Assembly (NCBI GenBank): GCA_039583875.1
Contig: CM077166.1
Span: 87,542,564 to 87,606,563 of the forward strand
Origin: Platanthera guangdongensis
Taxonomy: Eukaryota > Streptophyta > Magnoliopsida > Asparagales > Orchidaceae
Direction of reading: 5' to 3'
Length of the DNA: 64,000 nt
Under the pieces are notes generated by a model that did no database searches, was not told the DNA's origin, and saw only the letters and a program-made list of their open reading frames with translations. Shown here piece after piece: positions 45,913-56,711 of this stretch. Both the position numbers and the translations under genes were made by a program. Every line of letters begins with the position of its first letter. The stretch's first letter is position 1.

Positions 45913-48114
45913 CTAATTGCAAGTATAGACATGAGAGCCCAATACATCAATGAGGTTATAAGATTTTATTCTATCAAAAATACCAAAGGGGATAAAGTAT
46001 GAGAACTGAGATTTTGAATTATGATTTAGAATAGTAAAACAAGAAAGATGCATGCAGATCACATAAGATGTTCTATCATGGAGATCAAAACGTGCTTTAG
46101 GGAAGCTTGTAGTAGATGCGCTCCTAATGTTTCTTGGAACGAGCAGGCAAAGTGGTGTGGATCAGTTCTCGCTAACAAGAATAGCAAATGATATCACACA
46201 ATGTATTTGATTCCATATCAAATTCTCTTCCCAGGCTATCCTTTATAGCTCGTTGCACATGGATCTGTGTCAAATTGATATAGAGAAGCTGCTCAAATTG
46301 ATTGTGGTAGATTTTTATCACCAACTACTTTCATTGCTCAAGCTACTAGCTTTGGATGACATTCTTGATGACATGAATGTTGTGGACTATATTACTGGAT
46401 TCATTTTTGCTAATGGATTTTGCTGAGCTCAGCTAAGACCGAAGCTGGAACATTAGTTGCAATGACTATACTCCATTAACATTTCTATTTTCTCCTTTTT
46501 TACACTTGTTGGAGTTGGAATTTAGTTTGTTGCTCATGGGCTGTATTTTCGTGACCTCTTTGATTCAGCATTGCATGAAGAATAAGGTCGAAATATTCAA
46601 GTTTGTCGGTAATAATTGAGCCGTATTTAACAGAAGAAAATATGGATGAAGAGAGATCCGTGAAGCCATGTTGACAAGAAGGTGCTACTTTTTTGATCAT
46701 GTAGTGCCTTGTCGACGGGACCCGGGATCGAGAGCACTAGAACATGTTTCAAGTTGTGGATCGCCAGTTTAAGCAAATACCCTGAAGCATCTTGTTACTG
46801 ATTTGTACTGTTGAACTCCCTGATCCTTACCATTTAGGTTAAGATGACACTTGTGGGCTTCTGATCAAACCTGCAGACGAACAAGAAATATTTTCTATCA
46901 ATCAAAGCTAGTTGTGGCTTATTATCCATTTGTTCAGGCCTTTGTGCGTTTAATTCCTTTTTACTCGCGTATTTGATTTGTAGTTTGATCTCAAATTTGA
47001 ATTTTATGAGCACAAATCCTACCTTTTTTGAGAAGAAACTATTCGACCATGGCGAGGGATCATTCTAGGAATAACCTATATTAAAGGGAGCTAAATGGTA
47101 AGTCTTGGTAAGTGTGAACGATTTACCCATATATATAATATATAATACGTATAAGTGATTTATGCAATATAATTCAATATTATCATTTTACGTGAGTTGA
47201 ATCATCTTCCTTTTAGGGGCATCTCAACAATGGAGTACGTAGGAAAATTTAAAACAATTAGTAGCTGTGGCCGACTTCAATCTGCACTTATTTGATTTCC
47301 ATAATGATGTCGCATACCCAAAAGTATTTGAGAAAATTGAGATATAATGCATAACAATCTGAAGTGTCAATATCTTGCATACCAATCTGAACTGTCATGT
47401 GGAGTTTCCTTTTGAAATTATTACAATGATGCAGAATTCCTTTGGCATTGTGTAAAAGAACCTGAAGTTTTTATGGGTAAATATTGGATTAGGTTCTTAG
47501 GGAAAATTCGAGTAGTCTTGTCTCAAACATGCCTGCCATCTTCTTGAGCCAAAAGGCAAGAGAATGGTAGTATGTGGAATTATGCAAATCTTGTTTAGTA
47601 TCAGGTATCATGATAAGTGAATATACATTTAAAATTTCGTAAAATGCCTCTCAAGTAATTTTTATTGCTATGCCCACCCATTCTGTATTTTTAAAGTCCT
47701 TTAATGAACATGTATGTTGAGGATAAGATACTACATTCTATTTCTGCACACTTCATTTCAGCTGTGTTTCACTGTTTGACTTGATCATGTGAATATTTTG
47801 TTTATAATCTTTCTTTGAGACAAAACCTACTAGAATCTTTTTACAGTCTAGAGGTTAGATGGGAGCAAGTTATTTGTCTGACCCACTATAAATTTTAGAA
47901 GAGCACATGATTATTTCACTATTTTTTATTGATTGCTATTTGATGGGAATCACATCACACATGGGTCTACATTATGATCAAAGCTATTCATTTTTTGTGG
48001 ATTGACGATCTATGAATTTTACTTATTATCATTATTATTTTCTATCATGCTTTGGAGGCCGTTGTTATTGGAAAATCATGACCAACCTTGACAACTTCTT
48101 AGTTTGCAAATATG
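45913..48114. other. non-coding internal region of the non-autonomous element
   Basis: About 2.2 kb, AT-rich, with no frame above about 70 codons and no retrotransposon domain on either strand. It may hold further host fragments too decayed to see. Confidence 0.6.
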
Positions 48115-49996
48115 GGTTGGAGGTGTTTTGGGGAGGAGACCCCGAGCTGACCCGCTGACCAGGCTCCCATCTAGCTGGCAGGGCTGTAGGCTCACTCGGT
48201 GGTTGGAGGTGTTTTGGAGAGGAGACCCCGAGCAGACCCGCTGACCAGGCTTCCATCTAGCTGGCAGGGTTGTAGGCTCACTCGGTGGTTTGAGGTGTTT
48301 TGGAGAGGAGACCCCGAGCAGACCCGCTGACCAGGCTTCCATCTAGCTGGCAGGGCTGTAGGCTCACTCGTTGGTTGGAGGTGTTTTGGAGAGGAGACCC
48401 CGAGCAGACCCGCTGACCAGGCTCCCATATAGCTGGCAGGGCTGTAGGCTCACTCGGTGGTTGGAGGTGTTTTGGGGAGGAGACCCCGAGCAGACCCGCT
48501 GACCAGGCTCCATCTAGCTGGCAGGGCTGTAGGCTCACTCGGTGGTTGGAGGTGTTTTGGAGAGGAGACCCCGAGCAGACCCGCTGACCAGGCTCCCATC
48601 TAGCTGGCAGGGCTGTAGGCTCACTCGGTGGTTGGAGGTGTTTTGGAGAGGAGACCCCGAGCAGACCCGCTGACCAGGCTCCCATCTAGCTGGCAGGGCT
48701 GTAGGCTCACTCGGTGGTTGGAGGTGTTTTGGAGAGGAGACCCCGAGCAGACCCGCTGACCAGGCTCTCATCTAGCTGGCAGGGCTGTAGGCTCACTCGG
48801 TGGTTGGAGGTGTTTTGGGGAGGAGACCCCGAGCAGACCCGCTGACCAGGCTTCCATCTAGCTGGCAGGGCTGTAGGCTCACTCGGTGGTTGGAGGTGTT
48901 TTGGAGAGGAGACCCCGAGCAGACCCGCTGACCAGGCTCCCATCTAGCTGGCAGGGCTGTAGGCTCACTCGGTGGTTGGAGGTGTTTTGGAGAGGAGACC
49001 CCGAGCAGACCCGCTGACCAGGCTCCCATCTAGCTGGCAGGGCTGTAGGCTCACTCGGTGGTTGGAGGTGTTTAGAGGAGACCGAGCAGACCCGCTGACC
49101 AGGCTCCCATCTAGCTGGCAGGGCTGTAGGCTCACTCGGTGGTTGGAGGTGTTTTGGAGAGGAGACCCCGAGCAGACCCGCTGACCAGGCTCCCATCTAG
49201 CTGGCAGGGCTGTAGGCTCACTCGGTGGTTGGAGGTGTTTTGGAGAGGAGACCCCGAGCAGACCCGCTGACCAGGCTCCCATCTAGCTGGCAGGGCTGTA
49301 GGCTCACTCGGTGGTTGGAGGTGTTTTGGAGAGGAGACCCCGAGCAGAGACCAGGCTCCCATCTAGCTGGCAGGGCTGTAGGCTCACTCGGTGGTTGGAG
49401 GTGTTCTGGAGAGGAGACCCCGAGCAGACCCGCTGACCAGGCTCCCATCTAGCTGGCAGGGCTGTAGGCTCACTCGGTGGTTGGAGGTGTTTTGGAGAGG
49501 AGACCTCGAGCAGAGACCAGGCTCCCATCTAGCTGGCAGGGCTGTAGGCTCACTCGGTGGTTGGAGGTGTTTTGGAGAGGAGACCCCGAGCAGACCCGCT
49601 GACCAGGCTTCCATCTAGCTGGCAGGGCTGTAGGCTCACTCGGTGGTTGGAGGTGTTTTGGAGAGGAGACCCCGAGCAGACCCGCTGACCAGGCTTCCAT
49701 CTAGATGGCAGGGCTGTAGGCTCACTCGGTGGTTGGAGGTGTTTTGGAGAGGAGACCCCGAGCAGACCCGCTGACCAGGCTCCCATCTAGCTGGCAGGGC
49801 TGTAGGCTCACTCGGTGGTTGGAGGTGTTTTGGAGAGGAGACCCCGAGCAGACCCGCTGACCAGGCTCCCATCTAGCTGGCAGGGCTGTAGGCTCACTCG
49901 GTGGTTGGAGGTGTTTTGGAGAGGAGACCCCGAGCAGACCCGCTGACCAGGCTCCCATCTAGCTGGCAGGGCTGTAGGCTCACTCGGTGGTTGGAG
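48115..49996 (+). repeat. 86-bp tandem array, about 22 copies, related to the Tat 112-bp array
   Basis: Head-to-tail units GGTTGGAGGTGTTTTGG ... CACTCGGT, period 86 with a few 78-80-bp variants (near 49060, 49350 and 49515). The core CCCATCTAGCTGGCAGG and the nearby GACCCGCTG are shared with the complement of the 112-bp unit at 4972-8097. Open frames crossing it on both strands are products of the repeat and are not genes. Confidence 0.95.
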
Positions 49997-50190
49997 ATTG
50001 TTTGGAGACTTTTGCACTACCCGAGCCTGGCTCGGTCCCAGGTAGACCCGCTGCGCAGGCTCCCATCCAGCTGGCAGGTCCGTAGGCTCGCCTGTGGGGG
50101 TAAGGGACCCCGAGTGCTGCTCGGCCCCGGGTAGACTCGCTGCTCAGGCTCTCATTAGCTGGCAGGGCGGTAGGCACACCTAGGGGGAAA
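49997..50190 (+). repeat. two 112-type monomers at the end of the 86-bp array
   Basis: Two diverged units, near 50025-50095 and 50105-50180, with AGGTAGACCCGCTGCGCAGG, GGCAGGTCCGTAGGCTCGCC and TGTGGGGG. These match the Tat 112-bp unit more closely than the 86-bp unit beside them. Confidence 0.8.
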
Positions 50191-50761
50191 GGACTTGGAC
50201 TTGGAAATGGTTTGATCTCATAGAAAAGCAAGAAAGTGTGGAATGCTTCTTCAAAAGGAGAAGAATCATAGTTTAAACCATAGTTTAGATCAATAGTTTC
50301 TTTTGATGAACTGAATAGACTAATATTAATACATCACTTGTTTCATGTCTTATGAAAATGGTTAAATTATTTGCAAAGTCGGCCAGATCAAAACCATCAT
50401 CCTCTTTCGCGGCATGAAAAATAACATTACCGATCTTATTTCTTTTAATGTTGACCTTGCTGATACATAAAATGTTTGGGAGGTAGCAAAATCATTGTAT
50501 TTATAAGGGGTATGCCCATCTGAAATATGCATCTCAAAACATGTACTGCCATTGACTTCCGCATCAATTGGTAATCTGGTTGGATTTTTAAACAGATTGG
50601 TTTTTATCTCATGTTCATGATAGTGAGTTGATTCTTACTTAAGCCCTGGCCTGGAGCTCCTTTATCTCTAAGTGGGGAACTCTCCCAAACTCTTTTTAAG
50701 TCGGAACCCACTCGCCGAGTACTTGAGGTTGGACATTTCTTTTCGAGCTTGGACAACCTCG
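50191..50761 (+). other. 3' untranslated region of the non-autonomous element
   Basis: Mostly AT-rich and non-coding. The last 60 bases (from about GGTTGGACATTTCTTTTCGAG) are recognisably similar to the segment next to the Tat polypurine tract. Confidence 0.65.
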
Positions 50762-50777
50762 AAAAGAGCGGGGATTG
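50762..50777 (+). other. polypurine tract of the non-autonomous element
   Basis: AAAAGAGCGGGGATTG directly before the 3' LTR start TGTACAAC. The same sequence occurs in the Tat element at 836-852. Confidence 0.88.
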
Positions 50778-52509
50778 TGTACAACCCCGTACCCGGCCGA
50801 GTGGGATCCTCTCCAGGGAGCGGGCTCGGGATGTACTACGAGCGACGATTTGGCGCAGCCCTGTTCGAGGACGTGCGGGCTCTCGTACGCGCGTGTGGGG
50901 TTTTTAAGTTTTTGAGTTATAAAAAATATATATATTTACTATATATATATTTCTATTTATAATATATATTTATTATATATATATGTTTATATATATATAT
51001 ATAAAGGTTTATACAGATAGAGAGGGCAGAGGGATTTATTGAGGGGGTAGGGCATCGGGCAGGAGGCCATGCCGCGAATGCTTTAGCGGCTGAGGCTGCG
51101 GCGATGTCTGTCGGGCGGGAAGCTACGGGGTTCTCTGGTTCGTGAAGAACCCTAGACCGAGAAAGGGGGAGGAAGACGATTGGAGCATCGGCGATCTCTT
51201 TCGTGCGTGTGAGATAGCTTGGTTCGCCCACCGTCTCCTGCGGTGCGGTTTTTGCTCCGATTCTTCACTGGAGACCTGGATAGCTTCTCTCCGGCGGAGT
51301 AGGCGAGCAAATTATCTTTTCTCCAGTCGGCCACGGTAGCGACAGCGGAGCAGATTTTGCTTCTGAGCACTCGAGAAGGCCTGCAGTCTGCTGTTTGGAC
51401 TCCTTTACTCTGCTCCTCCCGTCCTCTGCTTCAGCCTGTCACTCTCACGGGATTGGCTTTGCAGTTTTCCGTATCCCCTGAGTTGTGGCAGAGGCCTTGT
51501 CCCCGATCGTCAGCCCTGGCCGGCGAGGAAGAGGAGGATCAAGGAGGGGCAGTTGGGGAAGATCTTTGCAGTGGGTTCGGCTAGGAGAAGATTGTGATGA
51601 GGGTTTGGGCCGGCACCGCCATCAGAAAAATCAGCTAGGAGCCCTTCACCGGGCATCGAGCCTCGTACAAGATATGCGGCCGCGACTCCGCCATTATCCG
51701 CGCCAAGGGTAACGAAATTTCTCCCTCGGGCATGTGAAGCCCTAAATTTACATATTTGCATGGAGGCCCCTCTTCACCAATGGGTGGAGGAAGGGTGCTC
51801 TCCGACGGGTTGACGTGTACGTCCCCGCAGTTTATTTCATTTAGTGCCTGGAAGCATGAGTACGGGTTTAGGCATGCTGTGTGAAGCCCATCCGGACGTA
51901 TGAGCCGGATTGGTGATGTTCTGGGGTTCCCGGAGAAGACTCCGAGGAAGTTGTGCATTCTTTATGTAGCGAAAAGCGGCGGGCTTAAGCCCAAGTTTGT
52001 GCCGGCCCTAGAAGGCCTTTTTGTTTCTGTTACCGGCCTGCGTGCCGAGGTATGGAACGTACGTTCCTGTAATTTGAGATGCCCGCGATGTTTTTGCTAG
52101 CCCTTGAAGGCTTGTGTTGCGTGGGTGGCGGTCCAAAAGGGGCTGCGGAGAAATAGAACTGCTAGGCGAGGTTATGCTACTAGGAGGGCAGTTACAAGTT
52201 ACAGGGCGTTTTGCACAAACCCGAGGCGTCATCCTTTGTTAAGAGGGAGTGAATTTTGAGAATCTCCCTAGGGGTTCTGGTCGGCCAAGAGAGCCTTCCA
52301 ACGGTGCCCAATTAGCTCAGCAATTGGCTTAGGAGGGGAAGACTTCGTTAGTCTTCCGGGTGTGTGGTGGGACCTCCACGCTGAGACCTTGGGCCTGTCC
52401 CTTACGTTCCTAGTCTAGAGCCCCGATTGTTCACTCGAGTGTAGTAGGTGCGCGGTCACCCCTCTTTTGGGACCTCGAACTCCACAGAGACCGGTATCCG
52501 GTTTCAACA
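50778..52509 (+). repeat. 3' LTR of the non-autonomous element
   Basis: 1732 bp, about a dozen base differences from the 5' LTR plus length changes in the TA tract and T/G runs. Confidence 0.94.
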
Positions 52510-52514
52510 AGGCG

Positions 52515-53949
52515 TGTCCCCAAGTTCCGAGGAATCGCCGCAGCGCGCTCGTCTTTCCCGCTCCACCGCCGCACCGAAAGTGTCACGCCCCAGGGTCACG
52601 CCTGAGCCGGGCGTGACATATGGGCGTGTACTTCAGCAATTCCGCCCGTCACCTCCAGCATTCAATTTCAGCTCCCAAAGTCACGCCGCAAAGAACACGC
52701 CCCAGGGTCACGCCCTACCAGGGCGTGACCGGTGGGCGTGTACTGCAACAACTCCGTCAGAATTCAATTCCTGCCAGAAAAAGTCGCGCCGAATGTGTCA
52801 CGCCCCAGGGTCACGCCCGACCAGGGCGTGACAGGGGGGCATGACCCGACCCGAAAAATTCTATAAATAGAGCCCAACTCCAGGGTTTTAGGACAACTTT
52901 CGCTTGGAGAGGGGAGGTTCTGTCCTTTGTTTTTCTGAACTTTTAAGCATGTATTTTCATTTCTAGTTCATAGCTCTAGCTTTATGCTTTCCCTGTATTA
53001 GCTCCTAGCTTCTTTCTGTAGTATGATGCTAATGATAGTGTAGTTTCCTTTTCATGTTCTTGTAATCTCTGGTTTTCAAGCTGTAAGATCACTGTTTCTC
53101 TTAATAAAAAGTGTTGTTTTCTTTTTCGTTCCTGCTCTGTTTTCAGTATTTTTCTTCTACTCATCTCCCTCTTCCACCTCACCATGATTAACTAATCCTC
53201 CATGTACTCGATCTAATTGATCCGAGGTTCGAGTGATTAGGTTATGATGCTTTGAATCTTACCTTTTCTTTTTAGGGTTTAGCTTTGAATTACTCTTGAT
53301 TTATCACGGGTTGGAGGTATATTATCGATATATACTCTCCACCTTTGCTTTCATTCTGGGCTAGCCGAGAGGCCGAAAGTTTGAAATGAGCACTCAAGAG
53401 TAAAGGGAGTTGTTCGCACCCCTCGAGAGAGGCAGACGTTCAAATCTCCCGGATTGGAGTAAAATCCATTAGAGGGGTTCACCGCGTAAAGCGAGTTTTA
53501 GGCCTCCGATTTAGGCGAAAGTCGGTCGGACCTTCCTAAACTCAGTTAGGCACGGCCTTCGAGAGAAGCGTGTCAATATTCATGGAACCTCCACAGTCAA
53601 GGACCTTTACCCTAATTAGCTTAGGTTTATTTATCGTATTTTTCTAACCACTCTTGCCGAGGTGATTTCTGATCGAGTGCATTTTCCCTTCATCGTTACT
53701 AAGCTTAAGTTAATCGCTCTTTTAGCTCTCTTTATCTTTTCATACAAGTAGTTCTCTTCTTTTAGTACATTTAGCCAAACCTTATTTTGTCGTCGATAAA
53801 ATAATAGATTTCGTGTGAGTAAGCTTACTCAACTGTTCCCGAATTTCAATACGACACTTGTGTCCCCTAGCTACATTTCGATAGGTATACTTGTCTTGAT
53901 GAATTGTTAGTTTGGTATTTTCTCTTTGCAGATATCTCAGAGACAATCA
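52515..53949 (+). repeat. 3' LTR of the Athila-like element, right piece
   Basis: 1435 bp matching 33529-34963, with a TATA box at 52860-52870. Completes the LTR begun at 43003-43324. Confidence 0.94.
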
Positions 53950-53954
53950 CCGCG

Positions 53955-54009
53955 CGGTCTTCAACCCTCCAAGACAAACCGCCAGACCGCCCGGTCACCA
54001 ACTTCAACA
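53955..54009 (-). repeat. 5' LTR of the small copia element, right piece
   Basis: 55 bp matching 28954-29008. With 32900-33205 it restores the 361-bp LTR. Followed by the CCTAG duplication. Confidence 0.92.
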
Positions 54010-54014
54010 CCTAG

Positions 54015-54480
54015 CAATGTTTTTCATGTTAACATGACCTAGCCTTTTATGCCATAATTCATTCTGAGTACTAGCTATGTTGAGTAGACAGATATCTGAA
54101 TTGGCAGAATAGAAATTAACTAAGTAGATGTTATCTTGTCTATTTCCAATTAAAACAATTTGTTTTTCTTTATTAGAGATAGTGTAGGAGGTTGAGTTAA
54201 AGTGTATCTGATAACCTTCATCACATAATTGACTTATGGAGATGAGGTTATGTTTGAGTCCTCTGACATATGTCACTTTCTTGAAGGTCACAGCTCCAAT
54301 TTTCACTTCTCCATTTCCTTCTGACTGGCCACACTTTGAATCACCAAAGATTACCTTTGGCCCCAGCTTGGACTTGTAGTTGATTAGGTTGTCCTTGTTG
54401 CCAATCATGTGTTTGGAGCATCCACTGTCCATGTACCAGGTTTGATTAATTACTGGACGGCCCTTTTCCTACAGTAAAAA
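54015..54480 (-). pseudogene. SIRE-like copia protease and gag-pre-integrase domain
   Basis: The minus-strand frame from about 54440 starts with the copia protease motif MDSGCSKHMIGNK and runs to the gag-pre-integrase domain (NELWHKRLGHVNMKNI) at the insertion point. It continues at 28642 in the next piece. The frame is open over 142 codons here. Confidence 0.9.
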
Positions 54481-56607
54481 CAGTTAGTTGTTCTTGACCC
54501 AGGTTACCTTGGGTCCTTTATATTGCTGGTAACAAAAACTAGTTATTACAGAAAACTCTGGTTGAGATTTGTATCCTAGTGGGTGATATCTTCTAGGTGG
54601 AACTGTCCAGTCAGCTAATGGATTAAATGGTTTCTTAAATTGATCAGAGTTGTTGTTGTTGTTATAATTTATGTTAAGTCTTTCTGGGTTCGATGAAATA
54701 TTGTGAGTTCGTTGACCAGAGTTCGACGAATTGGGATGAGATCATCGATCTCTGCCCAAAGAATGAACATAGACATTTTTTCTACCCCGCGTTTGTCGAT
54801 CTCTGCTTGACAAGCCATACAAAGTTCATCAATCACAGTTAGACGAATAATTATTGTTAAAGTTTGCGTTCAGAGTTCATCGATTAGAGTTCGACGAACT
54901 GTTCATGTTTCGTCAATCTGAGTTCGACGAAATCTGCTGAAGTTTGTTTTTACCTAAGGTTTTCTAATTTTTGTTATTTTGACCTGTTGATTTGGGAATT
55001 CCTTCTATGCTTTGTTTATAGTTTATTATTTCTTTTCCTTTAGCAGAAACAAACTTGATAGGGGTTGACAAAATATTTTTCTTGAGAATGGGGGGCAAAC
55101 ATGATGAAGCACCCAAGCCCAGGTTGCCATTCAGTCTGGCATTTACAGTGCTTGTGATGTCCATCAGCTTGAGGCTTCTCCCATTGAGAGATTCCTCAAA
55201 TTGTTTAGTCTCACATAGTTCAGTTTTTAAAGAGTTAATCTGTTCATTTGCTAAATTTAATTCATCCTTTAACCTATTTTTTTCAGAAATAATATTTTCT
55301 TGGTTTCTTAGTATTCCCCCTAAGTGTCTTAATTTATTTTTCTAAATTTATTAAATCTATGCACATGATTTTAAATTCAGTTCTAAAATAATCAGAACTA
55401 TAATCAAAGGAAGAAAGCACCTGGTCAGCCTCAGATTCTGAAGTTTCTTCATTACCAGACCCTTCTTTATTTGATTGGCTCCTGAAAGCATCAATGGTCA
55501 TGAGGCAAACTTCCTTGGCCCTTACTTCTTCTTCTTCTTCTTCATTAGAGCTGGAGGATGTTGATTCATCTTCAGTTTCAATACAGGAATCAGCTACAAA
55601 TCCTTTCTCCTTCTTCTTGTATCTGCTGGAGCAACGTCTTGAGTTGTGTTGTCTTCTGGTGTCCTTCTTTCTTCTCTTATCCTTCTTTTGATTTTCTGGA
55701 CACTCTGAGATGATGTTTCCAGGTTTCCTGCAGCCAAAGCACACCACTTCTTGAGTGGGGGTTTTATCATACCTTGGCTTGTCATCTATCCTGGATGACT
55801 TTCTTCTGAAGTCTTTCCTTGCCAGCTTGTAAAATATTTTGGCAAGTATACCCATCAGATCTTCATTTATTGTTGGTTATTCTATCTCCTCAACAGCTTT
55901 GAATGAAATGATGTGCTACATCCTTGCTGGTGGAGGTGTTCTTTGCTCAGTTGCTTCTCTGGATTTGATAATTTGTTCATAGGACTTAAGCTTTCCTAAA
56001 AGGGATTTAGTGGAAATCTCATTCAGGCTCCTGGCATCCTTGATGGGCCAGATCCTTGAATACCTTGTGCTTGGGAAGCACATAAGGATTTTATCATTCA
56101 CCTCTATGAGGGTGATGTCTTTGTCCAAGATTTTCAGCTCAATGATGATTGAGCTCAACCTATTTTATATCTCTCCAACTGATTCAGCTTCTTCTTTTTG
56201 AAGTTCTCATATTGTGATATGAGATTGGATCTTCTATCTTTTCTTTCATCAGTAGACCCAGCCACCATTTGATTGAGGGAATCCCAGATGGCTTTGGCTG
56301 ATGTGCATTCATCCACTTTTTGGAAAATGTCATCTGACATTGTTTGGGCCAGGATATTCATAACCTTGGAATCAGCAATTTTTGTCTTCTTCTTGGCATC
56401 AGTCGCCTCAGGTGGTGGAACTGCATTATTACTGGATGTTGCTGTAGAGGTGGAGGCAGATGGTTGAGGAGGACCTGTCACAATGGAATTAAAAATATCC
56501 TAATCAATAGAATTCATATATAACTTGATTCTTGCCTTCCAGATGGCAAACCTATTTAGGTTGCAAACTGAAGGTCTGGTGCTTGCATAGTCTTTGTTCT
56601 GTGTCAT
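54481..56607 (-). pseudogene. SIRE-like copia gag, broken
   Basis: Starts at the ATG 56607 (MTQNKDYASTRPSVCNL), 90 bases after the primer site. It has the UBN2-type gag domain (AKAIWDSLNQMVAGSTDE, LISQYENFKKKK), then after a shift near 56158 the second half (LLGKLKSYEQIIKS). The zinc knuckle reads CFGCRKPGNIISEC, with Asn where His belongs. Acidic and coiled-coil-like stretches follow down to about 54960. Stops include a TAG near 56503 and those around 55915-55860. The 54690-54945 part is filled with the TCGACGA motif cluster. Confidence 0.85.
54690..54945. repeat. TTCGACGAA motif cluster in the SIRE-like gag-protease interval
   Basis: Four degenerate inverted repeats with arms such as TTCGTCAA/TTCGACGAA. 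Same motif as at 15110-15355 and in the 5' LTR. Confidence 0.7.
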
Positions 56608-56697
56608 GCTGTGTGTGAATATCTAATAGAAATGAAAATACAAATCTAACTCAGGATCTTTGGTTCAAGGGTTAGCTTGTACAACCAAGGGAATCCT

Positions 56698-56709
56698 GCT
56701 CTGATTCCA
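56698..56709 (-). other. primer binding site of the SIRE-like element (initiator tRNA-Met type)
   Basis: The minus strand reads TGGAATCAGAGC two bases inside the 5' LTR. It differs at one base from the usual TGGTATCAGAGC. Confidence 0.85.
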
Positions 56710-56711
56710 AT

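Larger units (their letters stand above)
43325..52509 (+). mobile_element. non-autonomous LTR element (LARD-like) related to the Tat clade
   Basis: 9.2 kb, with LTRs of 1734 and 1732 bp (43325-45058 and 50778-52509), TG...CA ends and AGGCG duplication. There is no gag, RT or integrase in the 5.7-kb internal region. The primer site is identical over 17 bases to that of the Tat element, the polypurine tract is the same, and the 86-bp array is homologous to the Tat 112-bp array in the same relative orientation. LTR base differences are about 0.7% by eye, so it is the youngest insertion here. Proteins probably came from a Tat-clade partner. Confidence 0.92.
33206..53949 (+). mobile_element. Athila-like Ty3/gypsy retrotransposon, right LTR split by a nested element
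   Basis: Plus strand. Left LTR 33206-34963 (1758 bp), primer site 34970, tandem-repeat leader, gag-protease 35644-38244, pol to 41108, non-coding 3' region, right LTR 43003-43324 plus 52515-53949 (1757 bp joined). CCGCG flanks it. The protease motif DLGASINLMP and the tRNA-Asp type primer site fit Athila. LTRs differ by about 1.1% by eye. The frames contain one single-base loss and one stop codon. No env-like ORF is present. Confidence 0.94.
28648..54009 (-). mobile_element. small Ty1/copia element without gag, split by the Athila insertion
   Basis: Minus strand. Left LTR 28648-29008, internal region 29009-32899, right LTR 32900-33205 plus 53955-54009. Both LTRs are 361 bp once the Athila insertion and one CCGCG copy are removed. 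Flanked by CCTAG at 28643-28647 and 54010-54014. It has an initiator Met-type primer site and a polypurine tract, but only 585 bases lie between primer site and the first pol frame and they show no gag. About 1.7% LTR divergence by eye. The copia lineage is not assigned. Confidence 0.93.

Noticed and set aside
45059..48114. A full host gene between the LTRs of the non-autonomous element
   Set aside because: Apart from the two exon-like blocks near 45490-45912 I find no further exons that can be joined with confidence.
48065..50017. Overlapping long open frames on both strands with a repeated SPKHLQPPSEPTALPARW protein motif
   Set aside because: The frames follow the 86-bp repeat, shift with it, and exist on both strands. 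No start, domain or composition supports a protein.
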